NCBI GenBank assembly: GCA_018136815.1
Contig: CM030936.1
Coordinates: 3,452,524 to 3,516,523 of the forward strand
Direction of reading: 5' to 3'
From: Isochrysis galbana
Taxonomy: Eukaryota; Haptophyta; Isochrysidales; Isochrysidaceae
DNA length: 64,000 nt
The translations under genes and the position numbers were made by a program. The notes under the pieces are model-generated. The model searched no databases and was not told the origin of the DNA. It worked only from the letters and a program-made list of their open reading frames with translations. Every line of letters starts with the position of its first letter. Position 1 is the first letter of the stretch. Positions 29,974 to 38,735 of this stretch are shown one piece after another.

Positions 29974-31983
29974 ATGGGTATTCAGGGCCTGTTGCCCTTC
30001 ATCGACGCGGCGGGTGAGGATGCCCACCTCTCCAACTTCTCGGGATCTCGGTGCGCGATCGACGGCTACGCGTGGCTTCATCGCGCCTCGCGGACCTGTG
30101 CTCTCGAGCTAGCCAAGGGCATGCATACGACGGCGTACGTCGACTACTGCGTGCGTCAGCTGCTCAAGATGCGGAACTTTGGTGTCGAGCCCGTCCTAGT
30201 CCTGGATGGCGCTCCGCTGCCTGCGAAAGCGGCCACGGAGCAGACGAGGCATGCGTCGAGGAAGCGGCATCTGCTCGAGGCGGATGCCCTGCTCAAGGCA
30301 GGCGAGCGCGCAAAAGCGATGGAAGAGTACAACAAGGCGGTTGACATCAAGCCGGAGCACGCCTACCAGCTACGCCTCGCATGCCAGCGCCTCAACATCC
30401 TCGTGTACGTCGCGCCGTACGAGGCGGATGCACAGATCGCCTTCCTTGCGCGGAACGGCCACGTGCAACTCGTGCTTGCCGAGGACTCGGACATGATGGC
30501 CTTTGGCTGTCCGGCGGTGCTATACAAGATGGATGGGAGTGGCAACGGGCGGCTGCTGCGGAGGGATCGCCTGCCTGAGATCATCGACTCGTCTGCGCGC
30601 AACGACGGCAAGCAGCGGCTGTTTGCGCCTTGGGATCGGTGGGATGAGCACCTCTTCCTTGATCTGTGCATCCTCTCCGGTTGCGACTATCTTCCGTCAC
30701 CTCCTGGCTTTGGAATCAAATCTGCATATCGTGCCCTCAAATCGCACGGATCTGTGGAGACCGCCATCCGCGTGCGCAAGATGGAGATGCGTGAGCCTCC
30801 ACCAGGCGGCTGGGAGGTATACCTAGAAGCGTTCCGGCGGGCCCGAGAGACGTTCCGTCACCAGAGGGTGTATGACCCCGTTCGACAGAAAGTAGTGCCG
30901 CTGACGCCACCGCCCGTTGATCAAGATGGAGTATCTCCCCTCATGCCGCATTGCGGTGTCGACCTCGCGCAGGAGACAGCCATTGCGCTTTGCGCACGCG
31001 GCGAAATCCACCCGGAAACCCATCAGCCCTTTGATGTGGTGCAGACGCCTCTTGCACGGCGCCTCAGCGCACCGCCCAGGCTTGTCTGCCGGCCAGAAGC
31101 CTCGGCCTCGAATGAGCTGGAATCCCCGTGTTTGCCATTTTTGCCATTGGAGGGCATGCCCCGCACACCTGCATCAGGCGGCCCTCGACCGTTGTTGAGT
31201 AGCTGCGTTCCGCACTCGACCCATACGTTGGCGACCCCAGGGTCGTCGGAACGGTGCGAGTCGTCGGAACGGTGCGAGCTGATGGCTGAGGAGCTACCAA
31301 GTGGACTTGCGCCTCTCGCGCTACCTCAGCAGACATCGTTGCGTGTCTACTTGCAGCCAGTGCACAAGACGGCAGGTGCAATGCGTGCCTTCAAACAACC
31401 CAAGAGGGTTGCCCCGCCGGAGGGTGTGGCAGAGAAGCGGCCTGTTGAGCGCGCGGCACCGAGCGCTACAAGCCGCTTCTTTTCGGCGGATACATCGTGT
31501 GATCCGACGCCTCAAAACGAAACGGGTGAAGACGTACGTCTCAGATCTGCGAGGGCGAGTGGCGTGGCTTTCGAGGGTCGGGCAATAGGGCGTGATGTTG
31601 AGGCTAGGAAACATTGCGAGGCCAATGGTGATCGCTTGTGTGACAGGAGCTCGGGTGCTGTGTATTCTGCCAGCCTGACCTTGGGCGCGTACGCCTACGA
31701 TGGGCCGGCATCGTCTGGGCGTGTCGGCGTCGCGGCCCGCAATAAGCGTGAGCCCTCGCCATCGCGTAGCACGGCGCTCGGTACAAGGCCCAGCATAGGA
31801 AGGCAGCGCGTAAATGGAGTTGGGGCAAACCTCAACGAGCTCTTGACCGGCGCTTGTTCGCCGTGCTCCTCACGTGACAATAGCGCGTGCAGAGCCGACT
31901 GCGGCGAGAATGCACCTCCTCAGCATCCGCCCTCGTTGGAGTCTTTCGCTTACTACCCCAAGCCAGGAACTTGGACTAGGTAG
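29974..31983 (+). CDS. EXO1: Exonuclease 1 (XPG/Rad2 family 5' nuclease)
   Basis: 669 aa, intronless, starting MGIQGLLPFID at an ATG that sits exactly at the family N-terminus. EXO1 is a 5'-3' exonuclease and flap nuclease in nuclear mismatch repair, end resection and recombination. The N-terminal nuclease core keeps the metal ligands: Asp30 (AIDGYAWL), Asp78 (LVLDGAP), Glu150 and Asp152 (APYEADAQ), Asp171 and Asp173 (EDSDMM), Asp238 (SGCDYLPS). Lys85 and Arg92 are also present. Numbering up to 173 matches human EXO1. About 13 extra residues precede SGCDYL. The helix-hairpin-helix region follows (GFGIKSAYRALKSHGS). After residue 330 the tail is long and unstructured. A TSRFFSAD motif near residue 500 resembles MLH1-interacting boxes, and the C-terminus is ESFAYYPKPGTW. 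FEN1 is excluded by the length and the YKMDG-type substrate region. Confidence 0.92.
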   Translation: MGIQGLLPFIDAAGEDAHLSNFSGSRCAIDGYAWLHRASRTCALELAKGMHTTAYVDYCVRQLLKMRNFGVEPVLVLDGAPLPAKAATEQTRHASRKRHLLEADALLKAGERAKAMEEYNKAVDIKPEHAYQLRLACQRLNILVYVAPYEADAQIAFLARNGHVQLVLAEDSDMMAFGCPAVLYKMDGSGNGRLLRRDRLPEIIDSSARNDGKQRLFAPWDRWDEHLFLDLCILSGCDYLPSPPGFGIKSAYRALKSHGSVETAIRVRKMEMREPPPGGWEVYLEAFRRARETFRHQRVYDPVRQKVVPLTPPPVDQDGVSPLMPHCGVDLAQETAIALCARGEIHPETHQPFDVVQTPLARRLSAPPRLVCRPEASASNELESPCLPFLPLEGMPRTPASGGPRPLLSSCVPHSTHTLATPGSSERCESSERCELMAEELPSGLAPLALPQQTSLRVYLQPVHKTAGAMRAFKQPKRVAPPEGVAEKRPVERAAPSATSRFFSADTSCDPTPQNETGEDVRLRSARASGVAFEGRAIGRDVEARKHCEANGDRLCDRSSGAVYSASLTLGAYAYDGPASSGRVGVAARNKREPSPSRSTALGTRPSIGRQRVNGVGANLNELLTGACSPCSSRDNSACRADCGENAPPQHPPSLESFAYYPKPGTWTR

Positions 31984-32654
31984 GTTTACTGCGGCAGCTC
32001 TTCCGGACATTTCTTGCCCACCGCACCATTGCACTGTAGCCTCCAGCTACTCAAGGCTTTGCGTCCTCAAGTGAGGTCACACAGTTTTTGTGCACCTGTT
32101 GTGGACACGTTTGAGGTGCACAAGTAGAAAGTCGATAACATTTGAGGCTCGGCTTTCTGTTCGCGTTCCGTCGAAAGAGGACCATGCGAACGTTTTTATT
32201 TTTATATTCCAAAGTATGTGTTTGTTGATTTTTAGATAAAATATACAGCGGGTTTGATTTTTATAATCGTAGCCTCAAGCTAGGGGGAGGTCCTCACGCA
32301 AAGTCGCGTTCCGTCGATATTAATTATTGCCGCAAGATATAATCAAGATAGTTTTACAGCGGGCTTTACTATTATTAATTAGCAGGCTATTTGTACGAAC
32401 AAAATCTCATGCAGGAGGGGCATGCACAGGCTCGCCGGAAGATAATGCCGATGGCGCGCACCTGTCCCTCGTCGCGGTGCTCGAAAGCGGGTGGAAGTGG
32501 AAGGTAAGTTGGAGGCGCTCGACGCGGCGCTTTCCCTCGACGTTGATGTTGATGTTCTCGTTCACCGTCACCGTTCGCAGCTCTGCGCGTTGCACCCAGC
32601 GCCCCAAGGTCGCGTTCCGTCGAAAGAGGACCATGCTCCCGTAAAGCCCGGATG
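31984..32654. other. Spacer downstream of EXO1
   Basis: Three copies of a CGCGTTCCGTCGA motif occur here (32164, 32303, 32611), two of them followed by AAGAGGACCATGC. The AT-rich middle (32190-32390) has no ORF. No gene seen. Confidence 0.5.
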
Positions 32655-33062
32655 GGACAACTAAGTTTATACTTGGTTCACCCATGGCGGGGCACGAGCC
32701 CCCCCCCTCTCTCCACTCCTCCCCCGCCATGGGGGAGGAACCACCCACTCTCCTGGCATGCCTGATGGCTTGCCAGGAGCACACTGCCATGCTGACCCAT
32801 CCCTCTCCCCACAGGCATGCCTGAATCGCACGCCCTGGCCTGTCGTGGCCAGCCAATCCCTCTGACCAACCCCTCCTCCCCCTGGGCCCCTCTGATCAGG
32901 ACCCCCCAGCCAGCTCCAGTCGACTGGCAGGAGCTCGAGAGCCAGCGATGGATAGGCAGGAGGGGCCAGGGCCATGCCCCAGCCTCACCTGCCCCCTGAG
33001 CTGCGCTCCCAGGCCCCTGCTGGCCTCCTGGGGACCTGAAGAGGGGCCGCAGGCGCGCGCCA
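32655..33062 (+). repeat. Family C, copy 4
   Basis: Starts with CTAAGTTTATACTTGG, then CACCCATGGCGGGGCACGAG, CTCTCTCCACTCCTCCC, GCATGCCTGATGGCTTGCCA and on to GACCTGAAGAGGGGCCGCAG near 33050. It stops there and abuts family D in opposite orientation. Confidence 0.7.
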
Positions 33063-33064
33063 TC

Positions 33065-33650
33065 CGATACCTGCCACAAGGACGTCTTGAGCCACTCCCT
33101 TCCTCTCTTCCTCCTGTCGCCAGCCGCCCCCCTTCGCCCGTTTGCTAACGCAAACGGGGCCCGTTTCTCACCGCACTCCATCGGGGGGGGTGCAAAACCC
33201 CCCCTCTCCCTCTCTCCACTCTCTCCCTTCGTCGTTCCTGCGGCGCGTCGCCATGCGGCGCGCCCTGGCCTGCTCTCAGGGGCCCTTTGGGGGCTCCCAG
33301 GGGGCCAGCCAGGGCAGCTCAGGGGGCAGTGGAGGCTGGGGCTCAGCCCCTGGCCCCTCTTGCCTCTCCCCCGCTTGCCTCGCTGGCCATGGGAGCCGCC
33401 CAGAGGCATCTGTCTGCCTGGCGACCAGGGAAGGGGGGGGGGTCAGCTCGAGGGCAGGCCCACGCAGGGCGTGGGAGTGCGAATCACGGCCCGCGCCCAC
33501 TAGGGGTCTGGGCCAGTGTGGTGATTGCCCAGCCCGTGCCAAAGGGCAGGGGCTGTGGTTGATTGTACGGGCCCACCCCTGGGGGTGTCCGCGATGGAGA
33601 GAGGGGGGCGCGAGGCCCCCATTGACCCCTACTTATAAAAGTAGGTTGCG
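33065..33650 (-). repeat. Family D, copy 3
   Basis: Nearly identical to 20850-21413: CCCGTTTGCTAACGCAAACG, CTCCATCGGGGGGGGTGCAA, CGTCGCCATGCGGCGCGCC, GGCTGGGGCTCAGCCCCTGG and the terminal perfect hairpin CCTACTTATAAAAGTAGG (33630-33647). It abuts the membrane-protein repeat at its right. Confidence 0.8.
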
Positions 33651-33653
33651 GGA

Positions 33654-34195
33654 CGGTCGTTCAAGTTGAGGCGCAAACTAGGAGGAAGGCGAGGGCGCCC
33701 CCGTCAATGATGCAATCTCAATTTTTTTTTACTTTGCATACTATAAGATGTGGGTCTACGTCCGTGAGAGCCTATTCGACGATGGTCCCTACGACGTCTT
33801 CCGCTTTATGAGACTCTTGGGTGGCATCACCTTCTGGTTTCTCGTAATTGCTTTAGGCGCAGCAATCATCGCGTCGGGGGACGGCCTCGCGAGGGTCGGG
33901 ATCGCGGTCGGGGTGGTCTTCGCGCTGTTCATTCTTCTCCTCTTGGTACTGTGGAAGACAAAGTACATTCGCTTTTATAAGACGGAGAAAATGCAACTGA
34001 CCTTTGATGCGGAGGCGATATTGAAACGGGAGGCACAAACGAAACACAAGACGTCTTCCGCTTGATGGGTCCCCGTGTTTATGTTTGTTGGCGCGTGGTC
34101 AACCCCCGATTTAGGGGCGAAGTTAGGGGTCAGTAGAAATTATATACCTAAATAGCCGGGAGGGGTGTGACAAAAAAAGGGAACCTCGAGTTGCA
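33654..34195 (+). repeat. Dispersed repeat carrying a membrane-protein ORF
   Basis: The outer segments 33654-33708 and 34055-34195 are also found, joined together, at 18334-18527 on the minus strand. The larger copy contains an extra 345 bp with the ORF at 33748. Neither terminal inverted repeats nor target duplications were recognised. The element sits between family D and family H copies. Confidence 0.75.
33748..34065 (+). CDS. 105-aa protein with two membrane segments, inside a repeat
   Basis: ATG at 33748, TGA at 34063. The sequence begins MWVYVRESLFDDGPYDVFRF and has two hydrophobic stretches: about residues 26-44 (ITFWFLVIALGAAIIAS) and 49-70 (VGIAVGVVFALFILLLLVLW). A basic juxtamembrane segment (KTKYIRFYKTEK) and a Lys/Gln-rich tail follow. 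This predicts a helical hairpin with both ends on the same side. An AT-rich leader with a T9-10 run lies upstream (33720-33747). Composition is less GC-rich than the flanks. No family recognised. It could be element cargo or a host gene captured by the repeat. Confidence 0.6.
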   Translation: MWVYVRESLFDDGPYDVFRFMRLLGGITFWFLVIALGAAIIASGDGLARVGIAVGVVFALFILLLLVLWKTKYIRFYKTEKMQLTFDAEAILKREAQTKHKTSSA

Positions 34196-34204
34196 CCCTC
34201 TGGA

Positions 34205-34385
34205 AAGATCACCGGTCACCGGGGGGGGGGGGGCGGGCCACCGGCCACCGGACAAAATCTAAGCCCTTCACCCCAATCCCCCTAGTAGCTAGTAGTGCAC
34301 GGGGGAAGCCGCCTGACGGCGGGGGGAGAAGGGCCGGGGGAGTGGGGGTGTGGGGGTGTAGAAAGTTTTTTACTGCGTGAGTAGA
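34205..34385 (-). repeat. Family H, partial copy 2
   Basis: Reverse complement of 26440-26590: CACCGG with G run, AATCTAAGCCCTTCACCCC, CCCCCTAGTAG, GTGCACGGGGGAAGCCGCC, then GGGGGTGTAGAAAGT. Confidence 0.75.
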
Positions 34386-34877
34386 AAGCAGAGGGTCCAC
34401 GGCCGCGTGTGCGGTGAGACTATTAAGAATTTAATCGATGCTCGCTTCGGGGACTAGGAGGAGCTAGGTTTTAATAAGATGTGTCCGTGTGGGGGGGCCA
34501 AGCCCGGAGGCTTCCCCCATGGTAATTTCATCGAGGTTACTGCCTGCTATCATAGTAGGAGTAAAGTACTTTATAATAGAGTATCTCTGATCGCTCGTTT
34601 CCGTGGGATTCTTACTGTGTGTGTTTACGGTGTACAATAGAAGTTAAGAAGCGAGTGAGCGCGAGAGAGAAAACATAAGAGTAGAGAGGGGGGGGGGGAA
34701 GAAAGAGAGAGAGAGAAGAGAGGGAAGAGAGAGAGAAGAGAGGGAGAGAGAAAGGAGAGAGAGAGAGAAGAGAGAGAGAGAAGAGAGAGAGAGAGAGGGA
34801 GGGAAGGAGGGCGGGAGAGAGAGAGAGAGGGAGAGGACGGACCCAGCCAGGCGTCGCGAGGGCAGCCAGGGCTAGCG
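34386..34877. promoter_or_regulatory. Upstream region of the CoA kinase fusion, GA-rich tract
   Basis: 34386-34640 is spacer. 34650-34850 is almost pure GA-rich repeat (GAGAGAGAAGAGAGG) ending about 30 nt before the ATG at 34878. The position parallels the skewed tracts at the EXO1, 260-aa and ACC starts. The role is inferred only. Confidence 0.4.
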
Positions 34878-37800
34878 ATGCTGGCTGCGCTGGTGGCGTC
34901 GAGTGCTGCAATGCGGCCCGTCGTCGTCGGCCTCACGGGCGGCATCGGAATGGGCAAATCGAGCGCGGCGAGCTGGTTCCGGCGGTGCGGCTTCCGTGTG
35001 CATGGTGAGAGAGAGAAGAGAGAGAGAGGGAGTTGGGGAGGGGGAGGGGGAGGGGAGGGGAGCTTTGGGCGGGGAGGGGGGAAGGGAGGGAGGGAAGGGC
35101 GGGGGGCGCGGGGGGTAGGGGGAGAGGGCGGGGGTGGGGGGGAGGGAGGCCAGGGAGGGGGGGAGGGAGGGGGGAGGGGAGGAGGAGAGGGGAGGACACA
35201 TGGGAGGAAGCCACAGAAAAAGGTATTGAAGTGTGAGGGGGAGAAGTCGAGGAAGAGAAGGAGAAGGACAATCGAGAGGCGCTAGCAGCGGGAGTGGGCG
35301 GGAGGAGAGAAAGAGGCCTTGGATGCGTGCATTGAGCCGTGAGCCAGAGGGAGGAGGAGAAAAAGAGTGTTTGGGACGAAAAGGCGGGCTGTCCCACGTG
35401 AGAAGTACTCTGAGAGACATCAGCCGAGCACGAGACGAGACGAGGAAGGAAGGGCGAGGGCGATGAGGGAAGCGCCCATGAATCGGTGCCACGGAGTCGT
35501 CGTTCCTTGACCGAACACTGCTGTGCGCATTACATCGTCCTGTGCATGTCATACAACGCACTGTTCTGGCCCTCCTGCGCACAGACTCGGACGCATGCGT
35601 GCATGCTCTCTACGCTCCAGGCGGCGCGGCGGTCGCCCCCGTCGTAGAAGCTTTCCCAGGCTCGCTCGCCGCCGATGGTGGCATCGACCGTGCTGCTCTG
35701 TCGGCGGCTGTCGCAGCCAAGGGTCGCGAGGAGGCTCTAAGGACTCTCGAGTGTATAGTGCACCCACTCGTCACTGCTTCGCGGAGCGAATTTGTCCGAC
35801 AGGCCCAAGAGGTGCGACGCTCGCTTGCACGCGCCACAACCTCGCACGCGTTCAGAGCACCACGCTCTCTCCATCTGTTAGTTGCAGTTTGGATGGCTCT
35901 AGGCTGACATTATCTCAGCTCAGCTCACCTTGCAAACACGGCCGCCGTACCTATGAACAGGATGGCGAGTGGCTAGTGGTGGTCGATGTGCCGCTCCTCC
36001 TCGAGACCAACAAGAACGACGCAGACTTGCGCAAGCAGGCGGGTGCATCACTTGTTCCGCCGCTCGATGTCCGCTTTGCTGCGAGACAATGAACGCTTGC
36101 GCATTCCCGTGCCGTCATCCACAATGCTTTCATCTTGTGTCCGCCCGTTGACAGGTTGACCTTGTGCTAGTGGTCTCAGCTGGCGAGGAAGAGCAGAGGA
36201 AACGTGTACTTCGTCGGCCCGGCATGACGCCCGAGAAGCTCGACTCAATCCTCGCTCGGCAGGTGCGCATGAGGGCCGATGTGGAGGGCGTGCACAGCAG
36301 TGTCCAATCCAAGGCCGGTCGCCACCGTGCTTACGTTGTCGGTCCGTCTCCTCCAGTTACCCGATGCCATGAAGCGGGCGCGAGCAGACTTGGTCCTGGA
36401 GACTGGGTTGGGTGATGGGTACGCAGAGACTCGTGCGCAGCTTGCCGCGTTCCTGGAGACCTCTGTGCGCAAGTTTCCTGAGCACTGGGCGAAGTGGCTT
36501 GCAAGGCGAGCAACATGTGATGCCGCCAGCGACCTCGATAACTCCAGCAAGGTGGCACAGGGTGACGACATCTATGAGACTAAGGGGACAGGATATGTGC
36601 GCTGCGTCAGTTTCGATCTAGACGAGACTTGCTGGCCAACGAAGCCACCGATCGTGCAGGTGAGCCTCGGGTGAGGGCCAGCAATAAGGGGCGCGGTGCC
36701 TATGCCGCATTGCGCGTCTGTGAGGGGCCAGTCTGGCTACGGGTGGTGCTGTTGCGACCACCTCGTCTCAGAGAGGCCTTGGTGGAATCGATCGCTCTGC
36801 ATGGGCCATCGTCAACTCTGCTACATTATGCGTCTAATCACAGGCGCAGCAAGTTCTCTCATCGCGCATGGCAGTTGCTATGCCCAAGGCGTATGCAGCT
36901 GGTGCAATTTCGCAGATGGGCGCACTCTTCGCCGAGATTCGGACTGAGAAGCCATTGGTGAGCCACTGGCCATACCTTGGTCCGGGCACGCTGTACGACA
37001 CGCGGAGAGGGGCGCCGGCTAGCCCTGCGTGTGCAGCCCGCTTCTAATCGAAAATTGTCGTCCCACAACATTGCCTCGAATGGTGCGAGCGAGCCGTGCG
37101 TAATCTTGCCCTTTCCCCGACTAAGGTGGCGCATGATCTCACTGAACAACGTCGGCTCGCTTTGCTTCGACTCGCCGCCATGCACGGAGATACTATTTCC
37201 TCGGAAGACGCTGCTGGCATTGTCGATGAGTTCGTCACATCAAGATCGCAGGCGAGGCAGCCGGCTTGACCAAAATATGCCATCGGACGCACCAGCTTGG
37301 ATGCATACACTCGCCCGCGTCCTCTGGTGGAGTAGAACCTCGATCCCGCATGAGCGACGAGTTCCCGCGCTTGGTAATAGTTAAGCCATCCCATTCTCAT
37401 CAACCCACCACGTCTCCTCCCGCAGACTGGTGCGTATTTGTTTCCAGATGTGTCAGCGTGTATTGGCTCTCTCCGCGCTGCCGGGCTAGTCGTGGGTGCC
37501 GTTACGGACGGAAATGCTCACGTCTCGCGAGATCAGGTCGTCGCGCCCCTATTTGATTTCAGTATTTGTGCCGAGGAGGCAGGCGCCACTAAAGAGGGCC
37601 TTGCGCCGCACCTCATGGCCGCGGCGGAAGCGGGATGCCACCCATCACAGGTACTATTTATTGCTCGATGGCATATCCGACATAAGTCTAGCCACACCTA
37701 TCTCTCGCTCCCTTGCACGGCGTGCCGCCCGGAAGCGAATCCCCTTTCCACACCTTGCGCTACAGGTCGTTCACATCGGCGACTCAATTTCCAAAGATCT

Positions 37801-38140
37801 TATTGGAGCCCTCCGATGTGGCTGTCGGGTGGTGAGCAAACCATAATAGTTGGCATGCCACTTGACCTATCCCAATCCCCATGGAATGTGAGGAGGAGCA
37901 ATGATCCGGTGAAATGCTCAGATCTGAGGGTTTGGAGCATGTGAACACGCCTGCACCTTCATTGCAATCTTCCACTTGTAGGTGCTACTGAGCCGGCCGA
38001 CGGCCCCTCCTCGACCGGTGACAGAAGAGGCTCTGCGTCCCCCAATTGATCCAAGCCTCTGGGTCGAGGTGAGTGACTTGAAAGAGGCAGCGAAGGCTGT
38101 CGTGGGGTGGGCGGACACGCCACCGCCCGTTGCTAAGTGA
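34878..38140 (+). CDS. Dephospho-CoA kinase fused to HAD-family phosphatase
   Basis: Ten exons: 34878-35004, 35585-35811, 35961-36038, 36155-36262, 36357-36659, 36844-36957, 37126-37251, 37426-37650, 37766-37831, 37982-38140. They join in frame to 510 aa. Residues 12-215 are dephospho-CoA kinase, the last CoA-synthesis step (ATP-dependent 3'-phosphorylation): P-loop GGIGMGKSS (21-29), [10 protein letters not shown] (43-52), [11 protein letters not shown] (124-134), [20 protein letters not shown]. Residues 261-470 are a HAD hydrolase: FDLDET (Asp267, Asp269), cap [19 protein letters not shown] (Thr388), Lys417, HIGDSISKD (Asp442, Asp447). Most introns are GT-AG; introns 3 and 7 appear to be GC-AG. 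The 580-nt first intron is purine-rich. No signal peptide is obvious. The HAD substrate is unknown. Confidence 0.88.
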
Positions 38141-38692
38141 TGAGGTAGAGGCTACGAGTTGGCTACGAATTGCTTATGTCGTCGTGCCATCTACGTTGTC
38201 CTCATACTAAGATGGCATAGGGCAAATCGCATGTCAATAGGCATGGGGCGATCTTCCGAATACTAGACCGATCGATCGAGGCTGAGGTGGGTGGTTCTCG
38301 ATGTTTGCACGTTGTGTCACTCGTGTATGTATCGGAATAGCAATGTTCGCATGCTCGCCGTTTGAATTTCGCACGGTGGATATGTAGAAAAGCCGCGCAA
38401 AAGTGGTTAGAAGCCTATCTACCGGTGGCGCACTGCGGGGGTGCTTGTGTGTCCCCCTCGGGCCACCTCTCTCCCAGCATGCTACCATCCCCTTCCTTCC
38501 CCTCCTCGCTTCGGCTCGCTTTGTCACCTGACTCCTCACTCCTCACTTCAACGTGGCGCTGCCAACAGATCGAAAAAAAATATTCTTGAAGGTGACCGCT
38601 ACGCTACTACTTGCCCTCCCATCTACTGGAATCTCCGCTTGGCATCGCCCTTGCCCCACCCCCACTCTCCTTCCCGCTCCCCCCCTCGTTCC
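38141..38692. other. Spacer between the fusion gene and LINE A
   Basis: No ORF of note. 38571-38602 reads AAAAAAAATATTCTTGAAGG then TGACCGCTACGC, which resembles a reverse-complemented family A 3' terminus and may be a minimal relic. Pyrimidine-rich sequence follows to 38692. Confidence 0.5.
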
Positions 38693-38735
38693 TTTCTTTG
38701 GTTTCGGGAGAAAAACTATTGTTATAGTTTTAGCG

